Shown: positions 7,957-14,314 of the stretch, piece after piece | How the letters are laid out: the number at the start of each line of letters is the position of its first letter | How positions within the stretch are numbered: the first letter of the stretch is position 1 | Assembly: GCA_038237515.1 (NCBI GenBank) | Contig: JBBRYP010000076.1 | Coordinates: 1 to 16,905, forward strand | DNA from: JBBQDZ01 sp038237515 | GTDB lineage: Bacteria > Actinomycetota > Thermoleophilia > Gaiellales > Gaiellaceae | Length of the DNA: 16,905 nt | Direction: 5' to 3' | Notes under the pieces: model-generated | Databases searched by the model: none | Told to the model about the DNA's origin: nothing | The model's input: only the letters and a program-made list of their open reading frames with translations | Program-made: the position numbers and the translations under genes

Positions 7957-9354
7957 CTACGCCTTGCGGAAGACCGCCCGGACGGTCGCCGTGCGGCTGA
8001 GGTGCACCGAGCAGCGGCCGGTTCCCGTGCAGGCGCCCGTCCAGCCGCCGAACCGGGAGCCCGCCCGCGGGCGCGCGCGCAGGGCGACGATCCCGCCCCG
8101 GTCGAACTTCGCGGTGCAGACGGCTGAGCACGCGATTCCGATGGGGGCGCTCGTCACCGAGCCGCTGCCGCCCCGGTGGACGACGGCGACCGTCAGGGTC
8201 GTCTGCGCCACGAAGATCGCCGTCACCTGCGCGGCGGCGGCGAGCGTCACCTGGCATTCGTCTCGGCCGGTGCAGGCGCCGCTCCAGCCGGCGAAGCGCG
8301 CCGAGGAGGCCGCCCTCGCGGTGAGGGTGACGAAGCTGCCCGAGTCGAGCGAGGTCGCGCAGCCGCCCGGACAGGCGATGCCTGGAGCGTCGCTCGTCAC
8401 CGAGCCGGTTCCAGACCCGGCCAGGGCGACCCCGAGCGGCACCTGAGCGAGGTCCGCGCGAGTGAGCCACGGCGAGTCCTGGACGTCCCACCAGGTGCCG
8501 GAGTGGCCGTAGTAGTCGTCGCGGCCGATGTCGAGATGGACGTCGGCGAGCGCCTGTCCGCGGCCCACCGGGTAGAGGAGGTCGTCGGTGCTGTCGCAGG
8601 AGTGGCCCGCGTCGCCCGGACATGGGTGGGGCGGACCGGGCGTCACGAGTGCGCCCAGGTTGTGCACGAGCTCGTGCGCCGCTGCGAGCGCGGTGAACCC
8701 GCCGGTGCCGAGGTCGGTCCCGAGGCAGGACTGGAGGTAGACGATCGAGGAGGCGTGAATCCCGCCGGAGGTCGGCAGAACCGGCGACTCGCCGCAGATG
8801 CGCGACTCGTTCGCGGGGCCGTCGTAGTAGACGAGGAACTTCTTGGGGGAGGAGAGGAAGGAGGCGCTGGCCGCGCCGGCGTCCGCTGCGATCCGCTCGT
8901 AACGGCCGTTCGTCACCCCGTAGTAGGTCGGGTCGTGCGGGAGCTGGACGCGCGAGACATCGAGCTGGCCGAAGCGCGACTCGCAGCCGGCGAAGGGATA
9001 GAGGTCGAAGCGGGGAGCTCGAGTCGGATCCTCCCGCCGCCACCAGGCGTCGATCGCCTCCACGTCGGTTGCGATCGGGCCGGCAAGAGCGGCGAACCGA
9101 TCGGCCCCGCCCGTGGGAAACGCGTAGACGACGTGGATCTGCGAGCCTCCGAGCTCGTCCGGGACGCGGTCTGCGGCTGCCGGTTGCGTCCCGCACCAGC
9201 GGGTGGCGGTGGCGAGCGGCGACGCGGTGCGGACGGCGCTCGCGGTTGCGAGTCGCAGCGCTCGAATGCCCGTGGAGCGCGCGCCGGACGAGCCGGCGCC
9301 AACGAGCGCGAACGCGAGCGCGAGGCCGCCCGTCATCATCAGCCGTCTCCCCAT
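7957..9354 (-). CDS. Secreted HExxH metalloprotease-like protein with two C-terminal InlB-like repeats
   Basis: 465 aa with a signal peptide (about 1-25). The central region contains AAAHELVHNLGAL, a zincin motif with H227, E228 and H231 followed by Asn-Leu-Gly, as in metzincin-like proteases; the third ligand is not certain. A Cys/His-rich stretch follows (HPCPGDAGHSCDSTDDLLYP, 243-262), then HLDIGRDDYYGHSG (273-286). Two tandem repeats of about 70 residues follow (about 313-382 and 395-463). Each carries GSGSVTS-type starts, two Cys around GIAC, and FxGWxGACTG, as in bacterial (InlB-like/Flg_new) repeat domains. The product is probably exported and held at the surface by the repeats. The protease role is inferred from the motif; the family is not one I can name. 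Neighbours on the same strand are also envelope proteins. Confidence 0.7.
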   Translation of the reverse strand: MGRRLMMTGGLALAFALVGAGSSGARSTGIRALRLATASAVRTASPLATATRWCGTQPAAADRVPDELGGSQIHVVYAFPTGGADRFAALAGPIATDVEAIDAWWRREDPTRAPRFDLYPFAGCESRFGQLDVSRVQLPHDPTYYGVTNGRYERIAADAGAASASFLSSPKKFLVYYDGPANESRICGESPVLPTSGGIHASSIVYLQSCLGTDLGTGGFTALAAAHELVHNLGALVTPGPPHPCPGDAGHSCDSTDDLLYPVGRGQALADVHLDIGRDDYYGHSGTWWDVQDSPWLTRADLAQVPLGVALAGSGTGSVTSDAPGIACPGGCATSLDSGSFVTLTARAASSARFAGWSGACTGRDECQVTLAAAAQVTAIFVAQTTLTVAVVHRGGSGSVTSAPIGIACSAVCTAKFDRGGIVALRARPRAGSRFGGWTGACTGTGRCSVHLSRTATVRAVFRKA

Positions 9355-9425
9355 CAGCCGCGGCTAAGAGTAGCTGCGGCAGGGGCCCTACTGAGCACGG
9401 AACCGAAGCGCCGACGTCGCGCGAG

Positions 9426-9438
9426 GGTCTTCCGAAGA
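9426..9438. terminator. Small hairpin in the gap between the DUF4232 and HExxH protein genes
   Basis: GTCTTC-C-GAAGAC is a short inverted repeat in the 227-base gap 9355-9581. The single-base centre means a real hairpin would lose inner pairs, so terminator function is doubtful. Nothing else was recognised in this gap apart from its use as upstream region of the minus-strand HExxH gene. Confidence 0.2.
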
Positions 9439-9581
9439 CACCCGAGGTTGGCTGCCGGTAGAGCGTGGGCGACCAGCACTCAGCGACGGACCCCGTCGGC
9501 GGCGGACGCCTCCGAAGGGCACTCCTGCCGTCGCGCTCGACCGTCGAGTTCCGCCGCCCAGCATCAACCTTCTCTCTCGGG

Positions 9582-10088
9582 CTAGGCGTGCTGGAGGCCC
9601 GCGAGGATCGGCGCCTCGAGGATCGTGCCGTTCCGGCAGGGGTCGAGCCGGAGCGAAAGGCCCACCCAGCCGGAGCCGCCGGGCGGCCGGATCAGGAGCT
9701 TCGTCGCCATTGGGCAGGGCTTCGTGCCCGATGGCACGTGGTTGTAGGCGATGAGGAGCGTCGCCTTGCCGCCCGCTGCGAGTCTGACCGTGCGGGGCGT
9801 CTTGATCAGGAAGCCGAGGACGCCGTGGACGACGGTGGTTGCGAGCGCCCCCCGCGCGTCTCGCAGCTGAAGGCCGGCGTAGCCGTGGAGGGTGCAGGCG
9901 GCCCCGGCGTTCGTGAGCGTGATGCTGACGGCGATCGTTCCGACGGCGCCGGTGGAGTCGAGGACGCGGGCTCGCAGCTGCGAGGCCGTGCAGGTGCCGC
10001 TCGTGCGGGCTTCGACGCTTCCGGCACCGGCGGTGGCGAGCCCGGCCAGGCAGGCCAGGATGAATGCGAGCATCCGGAGCGGTCTCAT
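9582..10088 (-). CDS. Secreted DUF4232 domain protein
   Basis: 168 aa with a signal peptide (MRPLRMLAFILACLAGLATA). The mature part matches the DUF4232 pattern common in actinobacterial exported proteins: CTASQLRAR (from C33), a beta-rich region with TLTNAGAACTLHGYAGLQLRD (C65), then conserved Cys C125 and C151. The spacing suggests disulfide pairs outside the cell. The function of DUF4232 is unknown. The ATG at 10088 has no good Shine-Dalgarno, but a well-formed promoter ends only 12 bases upstream, which suggests a very short leader. It is the first gene of the minus-strand run that continues to 4475. Confidence 0.8.
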   Translation of the reverse strand: MRPLRMLAFILACLAGLATAGAGSVEARTSGTCTASQLRARVLDSTGAVGTIAVSITLTNAGAACTLHGYAGLQLRDARGALATTVVHGVLGFLIKTPRTVRLAAGGKATLLIAYNHVPSGTKPCPMATKLLIRPPGGSGWVGLSLRLDPCRNGTILEAPILAGLQHA

Positions 10089-10100
10089 CGGTCACCGGCG

Positions 10101-10129
10101 CTTATACGCTGCTGCCATGCCTGGCGCAA
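10101..10129 (-). promoter_or_regulatory. Sigma70-like promoter for the DUF4232 gene
   Basis: On the minus strand TTGCGC (10124-10129) and TATAAG (10101-10106) are separated by exactly 17 bases. Transcription would start about 5 bases before ATG 10088, giving a nearly leaderless mRNA. Confidence 0.6.
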
Positions 10130-10195
10130 CCTCGTGTGCCCGGCACGGAGGATGGCGCCTGGGATCCCGTCGGCGAGGAGGGAGGATCGTTCCGC

Positions 10196-10753
10196 ATGAC
10201 CGAACCGGCGGAGCGGCATCGCCTGCGGGCCACGTTCGAAGAGGTTCCCGAGCTCTACGACCGCTCGACCGGGTTACCCCACGGCACTTATCGACGATCT
10301 CGTCGCCCTCGCAGACCTTCCGGAGGGCGGCCGAATTCTCGAACTCGGCTGTGGTACGGGCCAGGCGACGTTGCCGCTCGCGCACCGGGGCTTCGAGATC
10401 GTGTGCGTGGAGCTCGGCGACCCTCTCGCAGCGATCGCGCGCCGGAACCTGGCGGCGGTTCCCCGCGTCCGAGTCGTCACCGCTGAGTTCGAGACCTGGG
10501 ATCCGGGCGAGGAGCTCTTCGACGCCGTCGTCGCCTTCACTTCCTTGGTATTCGTCCGGCGCCACCTCTGGGAGGTCGAATACACGGCAGCCGACTACCT
10601 CGCCGTCCTCGACACCTACTCCGGGCACCGCTCGATGGACGAGGAGTCGCGCCGCCGCCTCTACGAGCGCATCCGCCGACGAATCGAGGCGCGCCCGGCT
10701 GGCATGGTCAGAAGGCGTACCTCGCGACGCTCACCTTCGGGCGGCGCTCTTGA
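10196..10753 (+). pseudogene. Class I SAM-dependent methyltransferase, broken by two frameshifts and an internal deletion
   Basis: ATG 10196, with purine-rich GGAGGGAGG upstream, begins MTEPAERHRLRATFEEVPELYDR. At about 10265 the frame must shift to read RPGYPTALIDDLV, a hallmark of this methyltransferase family. The same frame then gives the SAM-binding loop ILELGCGTGQAT (10335-10370) and VVTAEFETWDPGEELFDAVVAFTS. At about 10545-10551 the text jumps directly to VRRHLWEVEYTAADYLAVLDTYSGHRS, normally some 80 residues further on, so a central block is missing. Near 10711 a second shift restores KAYLATLTFGRRS, ending at TGA 10751-10753. The parts line up in order, so this is a decayed gene and not chance. 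No full-length protein is possible. Confidence 0.8.
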
Positions 10754-10823
10754 ATAGAGTCGGCCCCGGCCGGGAAAGACCTCAGCGCGGCTCAGGCCGA
10801 CGCAAACGAACGAAGGGAGCACC

Positions 10824-11117
10824 ATGTACGCAGTCATCAGGACCTACACCGGAGATCCGGAGCTGGCCGACCAGCTGGCCGCCCGGGCGGACGAGGTGAA
10901 GGGTCTCGTCGGCGGCATCGCCGGCTTTCGCGGCTACTACCTCGTCCGGACGGACGAGGGCTGCACGACCCTCACCGTGTACGACGATCGCACAGGCGCA
11001 GACGAGTCCAGCCGGCTCGCGGCCGACTGGTTCCGCGAGCACGCCTCGGAGATCAAGGTGCCGACTCCGCAGGTCACACGCGGCGAGGTTCTCATTCAGG
11101 CCGCCGGCGGCTCCTAG
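10824..11117 (+). CDS. Small ABM-like (dimeric alpha-beta barrel) protein
   Basis: 97 aa. The pattern YAVIRTYTGDPELADQLAARADEVKGLVGGIAGFRGYYLVRTDEGCTTLTVYDD has the strand-helix-strand layout of antibiotic-biosynthesis-monooxygenase-like or other dimeric alpha-beta barrel proteins. The WFREHASEIKVPTPQVTRGEV end is typical of uncharacterised actinobacterial members. No catalytic residues can be assigned; members act as monooxygenases, stress proteins or have unknown roles. The start is firm: AAGGGAG (10813-10819) lies 4 bases before ATG 10824. It stands alone on the plus strand after the dead methyltransferase and is convergent with the VOC gene at 11193. Confidence 0.75.
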   Translation: MYAVIRTYTGDPELADQLAARADEVKGLVGGIAGFRGYYLVRTDEGCTTLTVYDDRTGADESSRLAADWFREHASEIKVPTPQVTRGEVLIQAAGGS

Positions 11118-11179
11118 AGCGGCTGCTCCACGTGCCGGAAGCACGTGTAAGGCGGCGCCGCTCGGGGAGCGGCGCCGCC
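11117..11179. terminator. Cluster of three hairpins between convergent genes
   Basis: Three inverted repeats stand in a row: GAGC/GCTC (11117-11128), CACGTGC-CGGAA-GCACGTG (11129-11147) and a 13-bp perfect stem GGCGGCGCCGCTC with a GGG loop (11151-11179). The last is very stable and symmetric, so it can end transcription from both sides, although no long T-run follows. Confidence 0.65.
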
Positions 11180-11192
11180 CGCGTCGGCTCCG

Positions 11193-11540
11193 CTACATCC
11201 CCTTCGCGAGCCCGATGACGTGTCGCTCGGGATCGGCGAAGAGCGCGATCGTGACCTGCGGCAGCTCGGTGACCGGCAGGATCGTCCTGCCGCCGAGCTG
11301 CTCCGCCCGGTCGAGCGTCGCCTGCGGATCGTCGGTCGACACGTAGAAGGTGACGTGGCCGGGGCCTCCGTCGGGAGATTGCCCGAGCCCGCCGGCGATC
11401 CCCTCGCCCTCCTTCTCCACCATCGCGTAGTTCATCTCGGGCACCCCCTGCGTCTTCCAGCCGAACAGGTCGCCGTAGAAGCTCTGCAGCTTTCCCACGT
11501 CCTTCCCGACGACCTCGAAGTGAACGACCGCACTTGCCAT
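11193..11540 (-). CDS. VOC superfamily (glyoxalase/extradiol dioxygenase fold) protein
   Basis: 115 aa, a single VOC unit pair: MASAVVHFEVVGKDVGKLQSFY at the start, GLFGW-type FGWKT, then GHVTFYVSTDDPQATLDRAEQLGG and FADPERHVIGLAKG. H7 and H62 sit at usual metal positions. The Glu usually near the end is not evident (ERHVIGL), so a metal-dependent reaction is uncertain. A strong AAGGAGG lies about 7 bases before ATG 11540. It is the third gene of the arsR-SRPBCC-VOC operon, 33 bases after the SRPBCC stop. Such small VOC proteins often accompany SRPBCC genes in actinobacteria; function unknown. Confidence 0.85.
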   Translation of the reverse strand: MASAVVHFEVVGKDVGKLQSFYGDLFGWKTQGVPEMNYAMVEKEGEGIAGGLGQSPDGGPGHVTFYVSTDDPQATLDRAEQLGGRTILPVTELPQVTIALFADPERHVIGLAKGM

Positions 11541-11573
11541 CTCACACCCTCCTTGTCTTGCTCGAGGACACCC

Positions 11574-12044
11574 CTACATCTGCCCCGTCAACCACGGATC
11601 CACGCCGGGCTCGCCCCCGGCGGCAGCGATCTCGAGCCGCTCGAGGTAGTGGTCCCAGCCGTGGGCGTGCGAGTCCGCCGCCTCGGCGGTCGGCAGCCCG
11701 AAGTGCCTGAACCGCACTAGCGTCTCGCCTCCGATCTCCACGAGCTCCACCTCGACGGTCGTCGACCCCGGCGGGACCGGGTTGTCTCCCTCCTCGCCCG
11801 GCTCCCAGCCCCACGTGTAGACGAGCCGGTGCGGCGGATCGAGCTCGACGAACTCGCCTCGGGCGGTGTGCCCCGGGATCACCTCGACGCGGTAGTGCCC
11901 GCCCGGCCGTGCGTCGAACGAGACCGCCTGCCCCATCCAGCGTGCGGCCTTGTCCGGGTCGACGAGGAACTCCCACACCGCCTCCCGGCTGGCCGCGATC
12001 GTGACTTCCCGCTCGACGGAGATCTGCTCAGTCGTGCTTTCCAT
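11574..12044 (-). CDS. SRPBCC (AHSA1/START-like) domain protein
   Basis: 156 aa. Typical opening ISVEREVTIAASREAVWEFLVDPDKAARWMG, the GGHYRVEVIPGHTARGEFVELDPPHRLVYTWGWEPG core, and the closing HGWDHYLERLEIAAAGG. This is the AHSA1 subgroup of the SRPBCC hydrophobic-pocket fold, which binds small lipophilic ligands or acts with stress proteins. ATG 12044 overlaps the end of arsR by 17 bases and its GAGGAGAG ribosome site lies inside arsR, so translation is coupled. ArsR-SRPBCC pairs are very common in actinobacteria; the ArsR usually controls the pair. The ligand is unknown. Confidence 0.9.
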   Translation of the reverse strand: MESTTEQISVEREVTIAASREAVWEFLVDPDKAARWMGQAVSFDARPGGHYRVEVIPGHTARGEFVELDPPHRLVYTWGWEPGEEGDNPVPPGSTTVEVELVEIGGETLVRFRHFGLPTAEAADSHAHGWDHYLERLEIAAAGGEPGVDPWLTGQM

Positions 12045-12351
12045 GCCTTCTGCTCTCCTCTCGCTCGACTTCCCGCTTCAGCGCCGCCAACCGGTCGCCC
12101 CAGAACTCGTCGAGGAAGGTCTTCAGATCTGCGAGACCTTCGGGGCGCGCGCGGTAGAGGCGCCTCACGCCGTTGCGTCGTTCGCTCACGAGCCCCGCCT
12201 CCTTGAGGACGGTGAGATGCTGGGAGACCGCCGGGCGAGTCACCTCGAAATGCGAGGCGATCTCGCCGGCCGAGCGCTCCGCGTCCCAGACGAGCCGCAG
12301 GATCTCCCGCCGGTGCGGCTCGGCGATCGCCTTCAGCGCAACCTCCACCAC
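12028..12351 (-). CDS. ArsR-family winged-helix transcriptional regulator
   Basis: 107 aa. Winged helix-turn-helix: AIAEPHRREILRLVWDAERSAGEIASHFEVTRPAVSQHLTVLKEAGLVSERRNGVRRLYRARPEGL. The recognition helix lies around residues 37-51 (VTRPAVSQHLTVLKE). No ArsR metal-binding Cys motif is present; the protein has no cysteine at all, so it does not sense metals through thiols and probably responds to a small organic ligand. GTG 12351 or GTG 12348 is the start; both sit right behind a palindrome (12357-12372) that is the likely binding site. It heads the operon with SRPBCC and VOC and is divergent from the VOC-molybdenum hydroxylase operon. Confidence 0.92.
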   Translation of the reverse strand: MVEVALKAIAEPHRREILRLVWDAERSAGEIASHFEVTRPAVSQHLTVLKEAGLVSERRNGVRRLYRARPEGLADLKTFLDEFWGDRLAALKREVEREESRRHGKHD

Positions 12352-12354
12352 GGG

Positions 12355-12383
12355 ATGTAAGCATATGCTTACGTAAGACGCAA
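12355..12383 (-). promoter_or_regulatory. Candidate arsR promoter
   Basis: On the minus strand TTGCGT (12378-12383) and TTACAT (12355-12360) are separated by 17 bases. The start point would be at or beside the GTG start of arsR, that is, a leaderless mRNA. The -10 box is weak. The palindrome at 12357-12372 covers the spacer and the -10 box. Confidence 0.45.
12357..12372. promoter_or_regulatory. Perfect 16-bp palindrome, likely ArsR operator
   Basis: GTAAGCATATGCTTAC is a perfect palindrome just upstream of arsR. The overlapping CTTACGTAAG (12368-12377) and a further ACTTACG (12383-12389) repeat the same half-site. The AT-rich core stands out in the GC-rich sequence. Position over the arsR promoter fits autorepression. 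Confidence 0.7.
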
Positions 12384-12399
12384 CTTACGCCGAATCGTG

Positions 12400-12430
12400 G
12401 CCGGGCGCTTCGACTCTGTTTGCGCCCGGC
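12400..12430. promoter_or_regulatory. 9-bp perfect inverted repeat upstream of the VOC-hydroxylase operon
   Basis: GCCGGGCGC (12400-12408) and GCGCCCGGC (12422-12430) are exact complements with a 13-base spacer. The right arm overlaps the candidate -35 box. It could be an operator or a hairpin blocking read-through from the divergent side. Confidence 0.4.
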
Positions 12431-12448
12431 GCCCTGCCGCCGTACCCT
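12420..12448 (+). promoter_or_regulatory. Candidate promoter of the VOC-hydroxylase operon
   Basis: TTGCGC (12420-12425) and TACCCT (12443-12448) are separated by 17 bases; transcription would start close to ATG 12460. No Shine-Dalgarno precedes that ATG, in line with a nearly leaderless mRNA. The -35 box equals that of the DUF4232 promoter. Confidence 0.4.
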
Positions 12449-12459
12449 CGCTTCCGTTC

Positions 12460-12936
12460 ATGCGAGCGACGGGCTTCAACCACGTGAGCGTGCACGCGAA
12501 CGACCTCGAGGAGTCCTCGCGCTTCTACGTCGAGGTCTTCGGGATGGAGCGGATCCCGACCTACACCTTCGCCTTCCCGGTGCAGTACCTGCGGCTCGGC
12601 GACCTGCAGCTGCACCTGTTCGAGCGGCCGACGGAGGCGCCCACGTACCACCACATCGCGCTCAACGTGGACGACTTCGAGGGGGCATACCTGCGCGCGA
12701 AAGAGCTCGGGACGCTCGAGACGGACACGTTCTTCGAGGACATGTACGAGCTGCCCGACGGGAGCGTGCAGATGTACCTCCGCGACCCGGCGGGCAACCT
12801 CGTCGAGATCGACTGGCCGGACGCCTCCACGCTCGACCGCTCCCTCTTCCCCGAGCTGAAGCGCCTCGCCGACACGGTGCCGCAGACCGGTGACGCGCTG
12901 GGGGCGACGCTCTACCTGGAGAAGCCCGCGCCGTGA
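12460..12936 (+). CDS. VOC-fold (glyoxalase/extradiol dioxygenase-like) protein, first gene of the hydroxylase operon
   Basis: 158 aa. ATG 12460 was chosen over an in-frame GTG at 12397 because it begins directly at the domain (MRATGFNHVSVHANDLEESSR). Two beta-alpha-beta-beta-beta units: first with FNHVSV (H8) and LQLHLFERP, second with YHHIALNV (H64/H65) and GNLVEIDWP (E116). H8, one of H64/H65 and E116 match the metal-binding positions of glyoxalase and extradiol dioxygenase families, so a metal enzyme acting on a small organic acid or ring compound is possible. Its stop overlaps the GTG of the FAD subunit (GTGA at 12933-12936), so it is translationally coupled to the molybdenum hydroxylase. 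This gene order suggests that both act on one pathway; the substrate cannot be named. Confidence 0.85.
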   Translation: MRATGFNHVSVHANDLEESSRFYVEVFGMERIPTYTFAFPVQYLRLGDLQLHLFERPTEAPTYHHIALNVDDFEGAYLRAKELGTLETDTFFEDMYELPDGSVQMYLRDPAGNLVEIDWPDASTLDRSLFPELKRLADTVPQTGDALGATLYLEKPAP

Positions 12937-13802
12937 AGCCGGCCCCGTTCGTCTACCACGCTCCGGACAGCGTCGACGAGGCCCTGGAGCTGCTCGCGTC
13001 CGGCGACGCGATACGCGTCCTGGCCGGAGGCCAGAGCCTCGTGCAGCTGATGAACTTCAGGCTCGCGAAGCCGAGCGCGCTCGTGGACATCAACGGCCTT
13101 CCCGGCCTCGACGGGATCGAGGAGCGAGACGGCGAGCTACACCTGGGGACGCTCGTCCGCCAGCAGACGCTGATCGACGACGGGACGGTGGCCCGTTTGT
13201 GTCCGCTCCTGCGCGAGGCGGCCCGCTACGTCGGGTATCGCGCCACCCGTCACCGCGGGACGCTCGGCGGGTCCCTGGCCTTCGCGGCGCCGTGGGCCGA
13301 GCTCACGGCCGCCGCTGTCGCGCTCGACGCGACGATCGAAGCACGCTCCGCGCGCGGCCCGCGCTCGATTCCGGCCCGCTCGTTCTTCCAGGGGCCGAAC
13401 CGCACCTCGCTCCAGCCCGACGAGCTCCTCACCGGAATGCGAGTCCCAACCGCGCAACCTCGTACGGGTGCCGCATTCGAGGAGGTGAGCGCCCGCTATC
13501 GCGACTACGCCCAGGTCGCCGCCGGCGCGATCGTGACGCTCGACGACACCGGCAACTGCACGAGCGCGGAGCTGGTGCTGCTGCGGGTGGCGGACGCGCC
13601 GTATCGCGCCGACGTCTCCCAGGCCGTGGGCTCCCGCCTCGACGACCGGACGCTCGAAGCCGTTTCGGCATCGCTCGCGGCCCTCGATCCGCCCGACGAC
13701 ATCGAGGTGTCCGGCGAGTACCGCCGCCGCGTGGCTCCCGTGCTCGCGTGGCGAGCTCTGGCGAAGGCCGCCGGCCGAGCCCGCCAGGCGGAGGCCGCAT
13801 GA
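12933..13802 (+). CDS. FAD-binding medium subunit of a xanthine dehydrogenase/CO dehydrogenase-family enzyme
   Basis: 289 aa. N-terminal FAD-binding fold with LAGGQSLVQLMNFRLAKPSALVDI (30-53) and TLGGSLAFAAP (110-120), the two loops that hold FAD in CoxM-type subunits, then the C-terminal CO_deh_flav_C domain (about 180-280). The second loop reads AAPWAEL where many homologues have ADPAAD/E. The subunit passes electrons from the [2Fe-2S] subunit to the external acceptor through FAD. GTG 12933 overlaps the VOC stop by 4 bases, and its TGA (13800-13802) overlaps the ATG of the next gene, so the subunits are made in balance. Confidence 0.93.
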   Translation: MKPAPFVYHAPDSVDEALELLASGDAIRVLAGGQSLVQLMNFRLAKPSALVDINGLPGLDGIEERDGELHLGTLVRQQTLIDDGTVARLCPLLREAARYVGYRATRHRGTLGGSLAFAAPWAELTAAAVALDATIEARSARGPRSIPARSFFQGPNRTSLQPDELLTGMRVPTAQPRTGAAFEEVSARYRDYAQVAAGAIVTLDDTGNCTSAELVLLRVADAPYRADVSQAVGSRLDDRTLEAVSASLAALDPPDDIEVSGEYRRRVAPVLAWRALAKAAGRARQAEAA

Positions 13803-14314
13803 CCGCCTCCCCCGATGCCAGGCTCCCCTTGCGGATCGAGGTCAACGGGCGCTGGCGGGAGGGAGCCGTGGAGGCGCGGCGATCGCTCGCGGACTTCCTG
13901 CGCGAGGATCTCGACCTGACGGGGACGCACCTCGCCTGCGAGCACGGCTTCTGCGGGAACTGCAACGTCTTGCTCGACGGCAAGACGGTGCGCTCGTGCC
14001 TGATCTTCGCGATCCAGGCGCGTGAACGATCGGTGCTCACGGTGGAGGGGCTCGCGGAGCGCGACGGCACCCTAGGAGTGCTGCAGCAGGCTTTCACCGA
14101 CCACCACGCGCTGCAGTGCGGCTTCTGCACGCCCGCGATGCTCCTGACCGCGACCGAGTTCATCCGCGACCATCCCGGCGAGACGAGCGACCTCGCGATC
14201 CGCGAGGCGATCAGCGGCGTCACCTGCCGCTGTACCGGCTACCAGCAGATCGTGGACGCGATCCGGTCGGCTGCGCAGGCCGCGCACACGATGGCGGCCG
14301 GGGTGGCGCCGTGA
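13799..14314 (+). CDS. [2Fe-2S] small subunit of a xanthine dehydrogenase/CO dehydrogenase-family enzyme
   Basis: 171 aa, the usual size of CoxS-type subunits. The N-terminal plant-ferredoxin-like domain has C47, C52, C55 and C67 (CEHGFCGNC then SC), and the C-terminal helical domain has C107, C110, C143 and C145 (QCGFC then CRCTGYQ), so both [2Fe-2S] clusters are complete. The loop reads CGFCTPAML where Gly is more common than Ala. ATG 13799 follows GGAGG (13790-13794) and overlaps the previous stop (ATGA). Its own TGA overlaps the GTG of the large subunit (14311-14314). The role is electron transfer from molybdenum cofactor to FAD. Confidence 0.95.
   Translation: MTASPDARLPLRIEVNGRWREGAVEARRSLADFLREDLDLTGTHLACEHGFCGNCNVLLDGKTVRSCLIFAIQARERSVLTVEGLAERDGTLGVLQQAFTDHHALQCGFCTPAMLLTATEFIRDHPGETSDLAIREAISGVTCRCTGYQQIVDAIRSAAQAAHTMAAGVAP

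Noticed and set aside
8176..9585. 469-codon plus-strand frame
   Set aside because: Antisense to the HExxH protein gene, compositionally a shadow.
12397..12459. Earlier GTG start for the operon VOC protein
   Set aside because: Adds 21 residues unlike the fold and would start inside the inverted repeat before the candidate promoter.
12890..13798. Long N-terminal extension of the [2Fe-2S] subunit
   Set aside because: Out-of-frame reading of the FAD subunit gene; ATG 13799 with GGAGG and the ATGA overlap is the natural start.
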